64,000 bases of DNA from Maratus speciosus (Eukaryota; Arthropoda; Arachnida; Araneae; Salticidae): assembly GCA_963932465.1 (NCBI GenBank), contig OZ010792.1:16013701-16077700 (forward strand). The letters run 5' to 3'. Positions 22,551-32,441 of this stretch are shown here, piece by piece. The notes beneath the pieces were generated by a model that was not told the DNA's origin, ran no database searches, and worked only from the letters and a program-made list of their open reading frames with translations. The position numbers were made by a program, and so were the translations under genes. The first letter of the stretch is position 1. The number at the start of each line of letters is the position of its first letter.

Positions 22551-23574
22551 ATACGCAATTTTTGAAGCTATTCTGGTAAAATAATTACGCAGCGAGATGG
22601 TTAGGAGCCATTTCTAAGACACAATAATATTTATTTACATAACAATAAAAGCATCATGATGTTAACCGAAAACAGTTTACATAATTACATTTATATTCTA
22701 AAGATATGCACATCATCAAACACTTTTACACTGACATCCCGTACAGCCATTTTCATTCGTAACCTGACTCAAATTATCTGGGATGATTTTTTCAAGTAAT
22801 CAAAAGTAAAAACTCTCCAGGGGGGGGGGGAGAGTCCGTAGAAAACTGGAGGATTGAATTATTTATGAGTTTAACTTTTTATTTCGTGGCATCTGCTTTC
22901 GTGTAAAAAATATTTCTTACCATTTTATAAATTAGAATTTTTTTCCCAACTGATAATATATTACGCTTTGAAAAATGTACTTTGAATACTATGACATTTA
23001 GTAGAGATAAAAGTACAACGTTTAGTAACGATAAATGTGGCTTGAAATCTTATTTCATTTTAAAATTTATCGAAAGTATAATGATGCATAAATTTAAATA
23101 AGCCATGCAGATTTGTACTTTTCTTTACGATGCAAAATAAGTTCAAATAAAATTTCTCTGAACTGTTATGTAAAAATGCTTTGATGTTTATGCAAAACTG
23201 TTGCAAATGATTCGTAAAAGAACAACTTGGTGAATTTTTAAAGAGCTATTTAAATGTTGATATTCAAATGAATATTACCCTACTTTAGTATCAAACCGCT
23301 TTGTGCTGATTTTTGTCAGATGCAGATTTTTTCAAATTTAAAAGTATGATAAATTCTAAAATATTAAAGTATGTGAGTCAAGCGACTACACCATCGAAAT
23401 ATAGTATTTTCCCCATTTAAATATTTACTTATAACACATAATTAGAAATTATATATGTGCAAGTGCATGTATTTAAATTGTTAATGGACTGTAACTAGTT
23501 CAAATATAAATGCTAAGACAGTCAAATAATACAAAGAGTCTCTAATAACAAAACAGTTCTTTTTATATACATAT
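22551..23574. other. no gene seen
   Basis: AT-rich; a G10 run near 22820. No recognised repeat or coding sequence. Confidence 0.4.
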
Positions 23575-24567
23575 GTAGGGTAAAGTGCCCATATATCGTC
23601 CCCTCTCCTAATTTCGTCCCCCTTAACTTCTCCGCTTCTGCAAATTGGCGCCACTTATGACGCAAGGTACAGGGGGCGGAAGGTAAAAGGGGTCAGTGTT
23701 GAAAGTTTCGTTCGCCATGACGCATACATAAATTAAAGACGGCAAATTTCCTATTTTTAGAAGACTGTTCTTATTACGTCGTTCGTAGGACGTTATTTAC
23801 TGTACTGTAAGTATTTATTTCTTAATCATTGCATATATTTTACGTTGGTAAGATGCTGGCAGTGCCATATAGTGAGTTTTAGGACGCTCAGTTCATCTTA
23901 GGGGAACTGAAGATCCGTAATATTGGAAAGTAGCGTGGTCCCAATTTCGTCCCCCTTGCAGTTCTAATTTTTGTCCCGGGGACGAAATTAGGAATGCTTT
24001 TTCATGACATTTTTTTTTCAAAATTTTCCTCGTGTTTGGGTGGCTAACGCAAAGTTGACATCTCCCGATTTTTTGGATACCAGTAAAATCTTACAAAAAT
24101 GTTTTATTTACCTAATTGCGTTAAAACTGCGATTTTATAAAGCAAGTATTTCTGCATAAAAATATTTGTATGAAAAAATCGGGAGATTGGCAACTATCCT
24201 AATGTTTCGTTATGTTATTCTTCCACTGATAATTAGTACATTTCTTTGTGCCTTACTTTAATGTAAATTAAATTACTTTCTCATTTAGAAATAAATTTTG
24301 ATTTAGTTTTAAGTTAAGCCTCGGCGTATTGGATTTTTTGGGGCGACGGAATTGGGACCATTATTTTTCTTTAGCATTTTTTAGATACTTTTGAAAAAAA
24401 TAATTTTTCGCATTGTTAAAATTTTTTGTACCGATATTTGCCTATGTTTCTATGTGCGTGGCTAGTTACTCTATGTAAAATACAAATTTGGTAGATTTTC
24501 ACTGAAAATTACAACTTCCAAGGGCCTAAAAGTGACTGGGGGCCGATAATAGGACACCTTGGCCTAC
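23575..24567. mobile_element. TIR element, GTAGGGTAAAGTGCCC ends
   Basis: The left end GTAGGGTAAAGTGCCCATAT and the right end ATAGGACACCTTGGCCTAC pair with several mismatches, followed by ATCGTCCCC and its partner GGGGGCCGAT. The motif TAATTTCGTCCCC recurs inside (about 23609, 23942 and, inverted, 23979). No transposase frame. A hAT-like MITE is nested at 24051-24196. Confidence 0.55.
24051..24196. mobile_element. hAT-like MITE nested
   Basis: Arms AGTTGACATCTCCCGATTTTTT-like and its near-complement ending GGAGATTGGCAACT lie either side of an AT-rich core. Confidence 0.65.
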
Positions 24568-25299
24568 AGGAACTTGAATCAGGACTGACACTATAGTCGG
24601 TTTCGAACTATATTGCGATGTTGGTTTATGGACAATACCACTCGAATTAAAGACATGATTTGTATAATTCTTTTACACCATTAATATAATAGGTATTTTT
24701 ACTAACAATAATGATCCCATGACCATTTTAGCTAACAAAATAGCTCACTCAAGCGTTAACTATTAATAAAGAGGAATCTTCAACTGTAACCGCTTTCGCA
24801 AGGGATGATTACCTCCAGTGGAAACTTCCACCAGTAAATTTATATAGAAATTTTCTCAGTATTTAAATGCCTTACTAATACAAAATTTTAGTCATAAATA
24901 ATGGCAGAATTTTTTTTCATTTTAATGGTGCAAGTTTATTTTTGCGGTAGTAAGGCCCTGCGCTTTCGCCATATTGTGACAACTGGTGAAACAAACTGAC
25001 TGTTTTACCAGTCAAACTGACACCAGTAAAAACAAATAGAAGTTTTTAACATGTATGTGAGAAAATATTTCCATGAATAAGACGCTTAAATACGTCAAAA
25101 TTTTCTCTTCAATTTTACTGGTTGGAAGTTAGACCCGATGGTATTCAGAAAATATAGATCCGATTTAGAATAAGCAGCCGCCATCTTGTGACAACCTTCT
25201 CAGTTACTTCACTTGCAACTGGTAGACAGGACACTATACGTCTCCCCCTCTTTATTCATTTACTCCTTTGGTTTTACTCCCTTTTTTTCGTTTGTTTTT
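24568..25299. other. no gene seen
   Basis: Contains ACCAGTAAA and its complement several times (24832, 25006-25036, 25119), so decayed inverted-repeat sequence is likely. No coding signal. Confidence 0.35.
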
Positions 25300-25531
25300 A
25301 TTGAACACATGCATCAGACTTGTGTGCTTGACACCAGGGCCCGCTTATAAATCATCGTCGATATACAGGGACGAGATAGCACAAGGAAATTTACAACACC
25401 AGATAATTACATCCTGGGGGCTCCACAAAGAGTGTGCAACGGAACCAGCGGGATTCGAACACGCCCCCACCTACGCTCTCAAGCGATTAGCGGCGTGGTG
25501 TCTTATCCACTCAGCCACGGTGGACCCCGAT
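25300..25531 (-). repeat. tRNA-Ser-derived SINE
   Basis: On the minus strand a tRNA-like head begins near 25531. The A box GTGGCTGAGTGG is at 25508-25519 and the B box GTTCGAATCC at 25451-25460. The region between them contains CCGCTAATCGC, matching the anticodon arm of a Ser-GCT tRNA, with an extra arm as in class II tRNAs. The acceptor stem does not pair well and the sequence runs on into an unrelated body of about 130 bases (TTGTGGAGCCCCCAGGATGT onward). That is a SINE layout, not a functional tRNA gene. Confidence 0.75.
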
Positions 25532-25839
25532 TTACTCGCTAAGAACATTCGACGTGCGAACAACAACAACAAACGATAAAGACTGCCGTTGCCAAACGGC
25601 AAACATGAAAGTCTGGTGGAATGCGCAAGGAGGTGCGCTCAAAACAGTGTCAAGGCAAGCCGTAACAATATACTTACATCTCAAAAATATAGTACTAATA
25701 TTGAAATAAATATTTGCCAAAACCGCCATATTTTTAATAAAATTTAAGTGTAATAGTTAGGTATAAGTGTCGAAAATGCCGACAGAAAAGTATTACACCT
25801 CTTAGAGGGTGGCGGATAATAAAAAATTAAGTTAGAATA
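25532..25839. other. no gene seen
   Basis: Between SINE and mariner end. The frames here have no recognised domain. Confidence 0.4.
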
Positions 25840-26076
25840 TACAGGGTGCGTCATAAGTTCCTGCAAAATTTAAAAAATCATAATGAAAGAAGTAATGTTC
25901 AGAAACGATTTTGGTTTGCGTGAATATGATCGACGGACATTGTATTGTTTTCCTTACATAAAAAAAAAATATTCCAAAAGTAACGGAGAGAAGGCACTCA
26001 CAGGTCATACTGAGACGTTTTATGGAAATCAGGCAAACACAAACAGACAATGAAACAAAATCACAATGTGCATTTA

Positions 26077-26278
26077 TTCCAATCCTTTGAGGGGCAAGTA
26101 ATTGTGTTTCTGTAATATCAAATTGACACCGAAACCTTCCAAAAATTGCAAAATAAGGAAAAGCAATTGTGCGACTTTTACCCACAAAAGTTAAAGTAAA
26201 ATTTAATTATTTTTTTGTACAAATCTTCATTAATTGTAGGTGGGATGTAATACATCCTACCGCCTTTCAAGGGGTTAA
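26077..26278. mobile_element. TTAA-type MITE, family C
   Basis: The left end CCAATCCTTTGAGGGGC is degraded and the right end is GCCTTTCAAGGGGTTAA. Its interior CAAGTAATTGTGTTTCTGTA matches, as reverse complement, the copy at 52905-53100. A CATCCTAC/GTAGGTGGGATG hairpin lies inside the right end. Confidence 0.65.
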
Positions 26279-26289
26279 AGTAAAAGATC

Positions 26290-26905
26290 TTCAACATGAC
26301 CACCACCACCAGGTATTAGGCAAGTAGGCGCGTCAATACGCCTATTACGAGTGTAGCATGTCGGCATCTATGCCACCGAGGGTCTGCCAAACGGCATCAT
26401 TCAGTTCCACCAAACTGGCTGGGGAACTCCGGTACAAACGAGACATTAAACCCTTCAGGACGAGCGTTTTTTACAGAATTTTTAATCTTTAATCACCGTT
26501 TTTTTTTAAACAGAAATTTTTGCCTAATTGAATCGGGAAAATGCTCGGATTAAATAAAGCAAAATTTACAATAAAAAATTACTGTTGAGAATAATCACCC
26601 ATTCTGAGCACCTTACGCGGCACGAATAACGGTCGCCCGTCCCCAAGGGGTTAAGTATCCCCACAACCAAAAATTCTCGGGGTCAATGTCTGAAGATCGT
26701 GAGCCCGCCAAACTTACAACATCGACTTTCCACTCGATCTTCAGTGACAGTGCCCAACAGGAGAGTTTTGAGTTCACGTGCAAAGTGGGACGGGGCACCA
26801 TCCTGCATGAAGGTGGCGACTGGTAACGCATGTTTTTCCTGCAGTGCAGGCACAACGTAGTCAAGCAACACGTAGCATACCGTTCTGCAGTGACTGTACA
26901 GATTT
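26290..26905 (-). pseudogene. mariner/Tc1 transposase, C-terminal part, broken
   Basis: A minus-strand frame reads FMQDGAPSHFARELKTLL, the second catalytic Asp region of DDE mariner-type transposases. FWLWGYL follows in a different frame, normally just after the last catalytic Asp. Beyond the inserted MITE at 26446-26654 the frame continues with SSPASLVELNDAVWQTLGG, typical of the C-terminus. Frameshifts, two insertions and stops show it is dead. The N-terminal DNA-binding part is absent. Confidence 0.85.
26446..26654. mobile_element. TTAA-type MITE, family R, intact reference copy
   Basis: TTAAACCCTTCAGGACGAGC at the left and CCCGTCCCCAAGGGGTTAA at the right. It sits inside the transposase pseudogene and splits its codons, which gives an exact boundary at TTAA. 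This copy defines the uninterrupted form of 5677-6470. Confidence 0.85.
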
Positions 26906-26982
26906 TTCAGCCGGTTTCAGGACAAGGCTCTTCAAAAAAGAAAGGGCCCAGGATGAATGAAGCAGTCAAAGCAAATGAAAAC

Positions 26983-27213
26983 ATAGGTGCTAACCTCAAA
27001 ATAATCTTCCCTAATACTTGCGTTAATTTGACCCTGATTTAATACGTTTCGAACCAGGAATTTTTTGAAGAAATGAAATTAAATATGTTCCACGTAGAAA
27101 CCTGGAATAAAATAAATAGGCATTCATGAAATAAAATTTTTGGTTTGAAATATGTTTAACCTGGGTCAAACTAATCCAGACATTACGGAAGATTAGTGGA
27201 AGGTTGGCAGCTG
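26983..27213. mobile_element. hAT-like MITE, family N, copy 1
   Basis: Inverted ends: AATCTTCCCTAATACTTGCG at the left, ATTACGGAAGATTAGTGG then AAGGTTGGCAGC at the right. Internal blocks GTTAATTTGACCCTG and TTTAATACGTTTCGAACCAG recur in the copy at 59667-59915. Confidence 0.75.
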
Positions 27214-27534
27214 TGTGAAAATGTCACATGAGGAGAATGCAGTGGCGACTACTTTTGGTTACTAAGGAACCATTGGAATTGTCACATACATAAATATGAC
27301 TTGTGGTTTAAATCATAGATTAAAGATACAAATGCCTTTTTACTCCTTTCATTGAACATTTGTCAGGAAGAAACCCGAAACGTATATAGGAAAATATTTA
27401 TTCATTTATAATGTATTAAATAAACATATAATAATCTTACATTATATTGTTCTTTGCATAAGTTTACATTCACGGATAAAAGTTCACATATTCATTTTGT
27501 ACAATCAACAAAATTCTTATGTATCATAATTTAA
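27214..27534. other. no gene seen
   Basis: AT-rich, no recognised element. Confidence 0.4.
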
Positions 27535-27740
27535 TGTAACACAGTGACATCTGGTAACTAGAGAACCATGAAAAAATATTCACTGACCATAAACATTTGC
27601 TCCAGTTGCTTGCTTTTCATCTTCACAGAAATTCGATGAAACATGGAAGAATGGGTATGGAATTAGGTGGAAAGCAAATCGGAAGCGAAGAAGTTAAATT
27701 TTTGCAAAATGGGAGATGTCTTTTTTAAAAAGAAAAAAAA
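27535..27740. repeat. dispersed repeat D, copy 1
   Basis: Contains ACATCTGGTAACTAGAGAAC, CTGACCATAAACATTTGCTC and a following GAAGCGAAGAAGTTAAATTT. Similar copies lie at 36270-36460, 38500-38690, 39835-40030, 48885-49060 and 52475-52640, all in the same orientation. Function unknown. Confidence 0.8.
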
Positions 27741-28366
27741 AGGAGAACATACAAAGTAGGACTAAATATAAAGGAGAAACTTTTCATAGATTAATTTTGA
27801 AATATCATTTAACAAAATAATGCGGATGTTATTTTTCTAAATATCTTTCTTTAACATCTTCACACTCTCTGCAACATATGGAGAGGTTATTATTATTATT
27901 ATTGTACAATAAAAATAACTAGAACTTTTATGAATCATACTGCAGAAATATTCTACGAAATTTTAATCTTGTGAAAATGTTGCTCCTCCTAACGCTTGTT
28001 AAAGAGGATCCCGTAAAATGTGGGTCAGACGATGATATGCTCGAACTGTAAGGAAGCTTACTGACTGATTGTAGTCAAAATTTTGTGTATACGGTATTTT
28101 GTACAAGGCATTATGCCGGAGAAAATGAAAAATCAAATAGAAATGGGCCGTTTTTAGGACGGATGACAGCTGCATTCTCCTACAAAACTTAACTTCACTA
28201 TGCTGTATTATATGTATGCCGTTCACTAAGTCAATTGATGCACAAAATACTAGCGTTTAGTGAGAGCAAAATATTCGTGAGAATTTTGACAGTTTTTCGG
28301 GTTTGAATCATCTGATGAAACACTACTCATTTCACTACTCTGTGTGTCTGTCACAGAGCTCGTTCT
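27741..28366. other. no gene seen
   Basis: AT-rich with a (TTA)n run near 27889-27904. No recognised protein in the open frames. Confidence 0.4.
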
Positions 28367-28578
28367 CATAACCCGTTCGGGACCATGAATGCGTATATGC
28401 ATCTTCAAAAATTTCTTAAAGCACTTGTTTTTGATACCACTAAAAAAGAAAAGTAAAATTTGCCTTATTTAATTAGACATTTTTTTTTGACTGACAAAAT
28501 AAGTTTAATCATTTGATAAAAAGTGGTGTCCACGGAATAAAATTCATGCAAAAAAGATGCTGGTCGCGAACGGTTTAA
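28367..28578. mobile_element. TTAA-type MITE with CCGTTCG ends
   Basis: The left end ATAACCCGTTCGGGACC pairs with GGTCGCGAACGGTTTAA at the right. The left TTAA is mutated to ATAA. The interior has the GAATGCGTATATGC/GATGCTGG type subterminal block. Confidence 0.7.
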
Positions 28579-28984
28579 ACTGTATAAATCGGAGACTTAT
28601 TTTGCGTGCTTGTTGCTAAATATTTACAATCACACGGCAAATCACAAAATTTTGCAAAAGCCTTACATTATTTTAATAAAATGAATTAATTATCGTTAAT
28701 GACTGGTGTTGCCATATTTGAAAGGTATATTAAACGAAGCCCTTTGTGCGATCTTAGATTACAGTTATCCACTTTTTTTCAGCGAAGCAATTGCATTTGT
28801 TTTGCATTATTCCGTATTATATCGCTTTGTTTCGACTCAGTGGCGGTTTGTCAGCTGGTTCATAATCACTTTACAAACAGAATTTTTGTATAGAATATTT
28901 GATCTTACTTATTCGTGTAAGGTTTTACGATTAAACAAGGAGAAAGTCGATTTATTAAAATACTGGTAGTAAATTGATTGCAAA

Positions 28985-29173
28985 CTAGTGTTGCCACGTG
29001 ACCCGCATAAATCGGGGCTCCAAATGCTGTGTACACTATTAAATTATTACAGTTTGTTTCGTCATCTTTAATTGCAGATAATTTTGCATTAGATAAGGCG
29101 AAGACAATTACTTTAAAATACTGGTGTCTAGAGCATTTGGAGCGATCTACCCGGGAAGCCCGAGAACACTATT
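28985..29173. mobile_element. hAT-like MITE
   Basis: The left end CTAGTGTTGCCACGTGACCC and the right end AGCCCGAGAACACTATTG are inverted; GCTCCAAATGCT and AGCATTTGGAGC form the inner arms. Confidence 0.6.
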
Positions 29174-29321
29174 GTAAACCCAATAAGAAGCGGCTACAGT
29201 TTTAACTTTTTTATGTTCATTTTTAAGCAATTTTTTTTAATCTAAATATCTGCGACGTTCATAGGGTATCATTTCCGAATTGTACACTAATGTGTACGAA
29301 TTTCAATGGACGAAAAGCAAT

Positions 29322-29346
29322 TCTGACGTCACCTGACGTCACGATA
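29322..29346. promoter_or_regulatory. double TGACGTCA motif
   Basis: Two CRE-type octamers lie within 20 bases (CTGACGTCACCTGACGTCAC). They sit just beyond the stop codon of the minus-strand Cys-rich frame. No evidence of use. Confidence 0.3.
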
Positions 29347-29348
29347 GA

Positions 29349-29618
29349 TTACAGCTTATCAGCTTCTCGATTTTCACCACAAGCATTACTCAGAAGCCAA
29401 TCAAACCCCGGTATATTCCCACACGAATTGCAAGCTCCACCCGGTGCTTGTGGTCCATTGGTTTGATATTTTACTTTGCAGAACGTTTTGTAATTATACA
29501 TTGTACAACCCGCACTAGTAAATTTTTGGTAATTCATAAGATTAGCCACTAAATAAGCTTCTGTTTGAAGCCGAAAACGATGTAAAACAATTTTTTTATT
29601 CCCTAAACAAGTTGTCAT
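29349..29618 (-). CDS. unrecognised six-cysteine secreted-type frame, probably broken at its 5' end
   Basis: This 89-codon minus-strand frame looks more like real protein than any other unannotated frame here: mixed residues, six cysteines (spacing C-33-C-8-C-15-C-2-C-13-C), and segments such as GGACNSCGNIPGFDWLLSNA. I do not recognise the family. Immediately upstream the same frame encodes a short hydrophobic run (ILVVGA) like the core of a signal peptide. That run is cut off by an in-frame TAA, and the only nearby upstream ATG is out of frame by one base. So either an upstream exon supplies the start or the gene is a recent pseudogene. It ends with a normal TAA followed by paired TGACGTCA motifs. 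The called start is an internal Met and may not be the true one. It lies between copies of mobile and dispersed repeats with no visible partner gene. Confidence 0.35.
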   Translation of the reverse strand: MTTCLGNKKIVLHRFRLQTEAYLVANLMNYQKFTSAGCTMYNYKTFCKVKYQTNGPQAPGGACNSCGNIPGFDWLLSNACGENREADKL

Positions 29619-29944
29619 AATTGCCCCGACAACAAGTATAAAAATTTATATTGGTATTAGAAAAGTCTCAATTTTTTCATCTACGTAAATCACATGGAAT
29701 AATTTATAATGTTTTCTTTTGCAGGTATATAAATATTTCATAATGGGTTAGTATGTAGGGATGTATAAGTCACCAAAATTGAGTAATTATTTAGCATTTA
29801 TCAAAAGATCTGTTTATCTGAATTATAATCCTAGAAATATGAAACTGAATTTTATTTTACTATTATGTATCTAGCTATGCGTTTATTTATGATTTTTCAC
29901 CCTATTGAGTTTTGATATATAGGTGTGTGTTTATATTATGTATA

Positions 29945-30576
29945 GAAGGTGTCCCAGCTAAGATGTTACAAACTTCGAGGGTAGGTGGTGTACACCTATA
30001 CGACTCAGAATCACATAAGAATGCCGGGTCGAAAACGTCTTCCTGACGCGGTAGAGGATATTTAATAGGCGCGGGTGTTTCCAGAGTGCTTGTTTTAGAC
30101 CTTCATTTCGCATTTCGCATTTTTTAGACATAAAACACAAGTAAAGGAAAGGACACAAAATAGTGGGAAAAAAAGATTTTTATTACTCGCTGTTCATAAA
30201 CATAAAATCAAAAATAACAAAAGAAAAGCACAACTCATATCAAAGGAGGTGTTCGAATTGAGGACCCCGCATGTGACGCAGGCCTCACATCTTCTGTGTA
30301 TGGAAGTTCGAACTTCCGGAAACATTCCAGGAGTATCTCAGATTTCCTCATCAGCTGCAACGATGCATGCCATAAGGTCCTCGGTGCTGTCAACGGGTGT
30401 TTCATAGACAAGTGAATTCATACGCTCCCAGAAGGAGTAATCCATACACGATAGGTCTGGTGATCGGGAAGGCCATTTCAAGGCGTTTCTGACCCGGCAT
30501 TCCTGTGCGATTCTGAGTACTATAGGTGTTTCCTACGTCCTCTTGAAGTTTACTACATCTTAGTTGAGATACTCTG
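29945..30576 (-). mobile_element. mariner-like element with ~95-bp TIRs
   Basis: TA flanks both ends (29943-29944 and 30577-30578). The left end GAAGGTGTCCCAGCTAAGAT and the right end (complement of ATCTTAGTTGAGATACTCTG) pair for about 95 bases, including AATGCCGGGTC near the inner limit. It encloses a broken transposase tail and is too short (632 bases) to be autonomous. Confidence 0.85.
30237..30475 (-). pseudogene. mariner transposase C-terminal fragment
   Basis: The minus strand from 30475 reads WPSRSPDLSCMDYSFWERMN, which carries the last catalytic Asp and the Trp/Phe motif of mariner transposases, then SLVYETPVDSTEDLMA. A stop follows about 50 codons in, and a recognisable tail (RRCEACVTCG) continues beyond it. 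The first two catalytic residues and the N-terminal domain are lacking. Confidence 0.85.
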
Positions 30577-30665
30577 TATAGACACGAATATATATATATT
30601 TAAATAAAATGTTTCTAAAATTACTTGTTATGTTTGTTCTGAAGAAATATTATGCATACATATAT

Positions 30666-30738
30666 GTTATATAAAAATTTTACCTTTTACTATTCATTTA
30701 AATTATTCTAAATTGCCGGCCTATTCATTATTTCCTTT
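30666..30738 (+). repeat. 65-bp terminal-type repeat, copy 1
   Basis: Starts TGTTATATAAAAATTTTACC and continues through TTAAATTATTCTAAATTGCC to ATTATTTCC. It is the outer left member of three copies around the gag region. Confidence 0.8.
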
Positions 30739-31166
30739 TATTTATATAACTTGTGAATTGTATGGAAAATTTCTACGTTATGGAGTTTAAGTTATAGAGA
30801 TTAAACTAATGTTTAATCGTGATGTGGAAAGAATGCAAATTCCTAAAAAAACTCCTAAACAATTCTAATATTGTCAATATCTGTTAATATTGTAAGTAAT
30901 AAGTTGTTAGTAAAACAAGAGGAGATTATTTAGAATATAATTTACTCCATGTTGGAGAAATATTTATATTATCTTTGTAATTAAAAAAAACAATTCCCAC
31001 AGTTTCGCGTTTAAGCAGTAACTTATTGATTTGGTTTTTGACAGAATTGGAGAAAATTTTTCAGACTACCGGGTAACACTATTGTAATCCGAGTTCATGC
31101 TTTTCCCCAATGAACTTGTGGGTCACGGAGCCACCAGTTCACCGGTTTTTAGGGAGGGGGGATATT

Positions 31167-31239
31167 GTTATATAAAAGTTTTACCTTTTACTATTCATTT
31201 AAATTATTCTAAATTGCCGTCCTATTCATTATTTCCTTG
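31167..31239 (+). repeat. 65-bp terminal-type repeat, copy 2
   Basis: Same orientation as copy 1 and 501 bases away. It is immediately preceded by the purine run AGGGAGGGGGGATAT, which resembles a polypurine tract before an LTR beginning with TG. Confidence 0.8.
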
Positions 31240-31548
31240 TAATACTTCACATTTATTACAATCTATAACCAAGTTAAACTTATAACAGCTGGCAATCCTA
31301 GTATAGCATAATTTAAATCAGTTTTACATAACAAAAATTTAATACATTTTTGCACATTACCTATTTTAAACAACAAATTACAAGATTGGTTTATTTCCTT
31401 TGGCTTGGCCAATAATAATAGGTGGAATATTTATAACTTTAACATTTAACAACTTAACAAATTTTAAAGGTAAAATTGATATTGTAGAACCAGAGTAGAT
31501 TACACAAGGTAACTCCTTGTTATTTACATATCCATTAACAAATAAATG

Positions 31549-32441
31549 TCATATATTATGACTAGGTTGTTGTTGTTCACTAGGAGGAGGAACATAAGAT
31601 TGCATAGGTTCAACATTAAAAATACAAGACCTTTCCCAGTGGAAAGCATCCTGTGTAACCCTGTTCATACACATTCGACATGGTCGACTAGGATACTTAT
31701 TTTGAAAATGAGTAGTAGGTAATCTAGCACTAACAAATCTAGAATTTTGAGCATTAGGGTTTTGTGGCCGAAAATTAGAATTTGTTCTTTGAAAATTCTG
31801 GTTTGGGCGAACCCAATGTCTAGGAGTCTGGTTATTAAACTGGAAAGATCCATGATTTTGAGAATAATTCCTGACATTATGGTTGTTTACATGAGAGGTG
31901 GGAATGACTACTAGTTGTTTAGCCTTTCTGTACCAGTCTATGGTGCTCTCTGGAGGTTTAATAATCATATAATTCTGATATTCTGTCTTCAAACCATCCG
32001 TCAAACCTTGAACTATGATGGTTTCACATAAATGAAGTTGTCTACCAATCTCAATCTTTTTCTGAAATAACTCTCTAATTCATTAAGATCATTTAGCTTC
32101 ATAGAAGCAAAATCAGAAAATCTAGCAACTTGTACTTTTATAAACTTTTCTGAAAGAATTTCAACTATCTTACTGAAGGTAGTACACTCTAGACACTCAT
32201 TAATGAACACTTTTAAAGTTTCTCCCTTAAAAAATTTAGAGATATTTTGCATTTTCCATGTTTCATCTTTTTTATCAGAACTGCATGCTTGGTCAAAATG
32301 TTTCAGCCAGGATTGTATATCCATCTCTGACCCTGGGTTAAAAGAGACGATATTTACTTCACTTTCACTCATTTTATCACTAGAGTTTTTAACAAATCCC
32401 GATCGCATTAACATAAAAGAGGAGGGACAATTCATTAACAC
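31549..32441 (-). pseudogene. Gag-like retrotransposon gene, one frameshift
   Basis: Two minus-strand frames together give a Gag-like protein of about 290 residues. The first (32441-32013) has an acidic, helical N-terminal domain with VNIVSFNPGSEMDIQSWLKH, reminiscent of the Ty3/gypsy-type capsid start (W in the first helix). The second (32004-31549) continues after a single-base shift near 32065 and contains QNYMIIKPPESTIDWYRKA, then an Asn/Gln-rich linker. It ends in a variant zinc knuckle: CRMC, then His ten residues after the second Cys and a final Cys five after it (CX2CX9HX4C, wider than the usual CX2CX4HX4C). No pol gene follows. The likely product would assemble particles or bind RNA; this is family knowledge, not shown here. 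Mutation at one site only suggests modest age, or a programmed shift. Confidence 0.6.

Larger units (their letters stand above)
25842..26905 (-). mobile_element. decayed Tc1/mariner element, split by two MITEs
   Basis: A TA followed by CAGGGTGCGTCATAAGTTCC at 25840 is a typical terminus of this superfamily. Minus-strand transposase remains lie at 26290-26905. Two TTAA elements (26077-26278 and 26446-26654) interrupt it. No matching terminus was found on the right, where sequence changes near 26907, so the 5' half of the transposase is missing. Confidence 0.75.

Noticed and set aside
25441..25531. Possible functional tRNA-Ser gene
   Set aside because: A and B boxes exist but the acceptor stem does not pair and the sequence continues as a SINE body.
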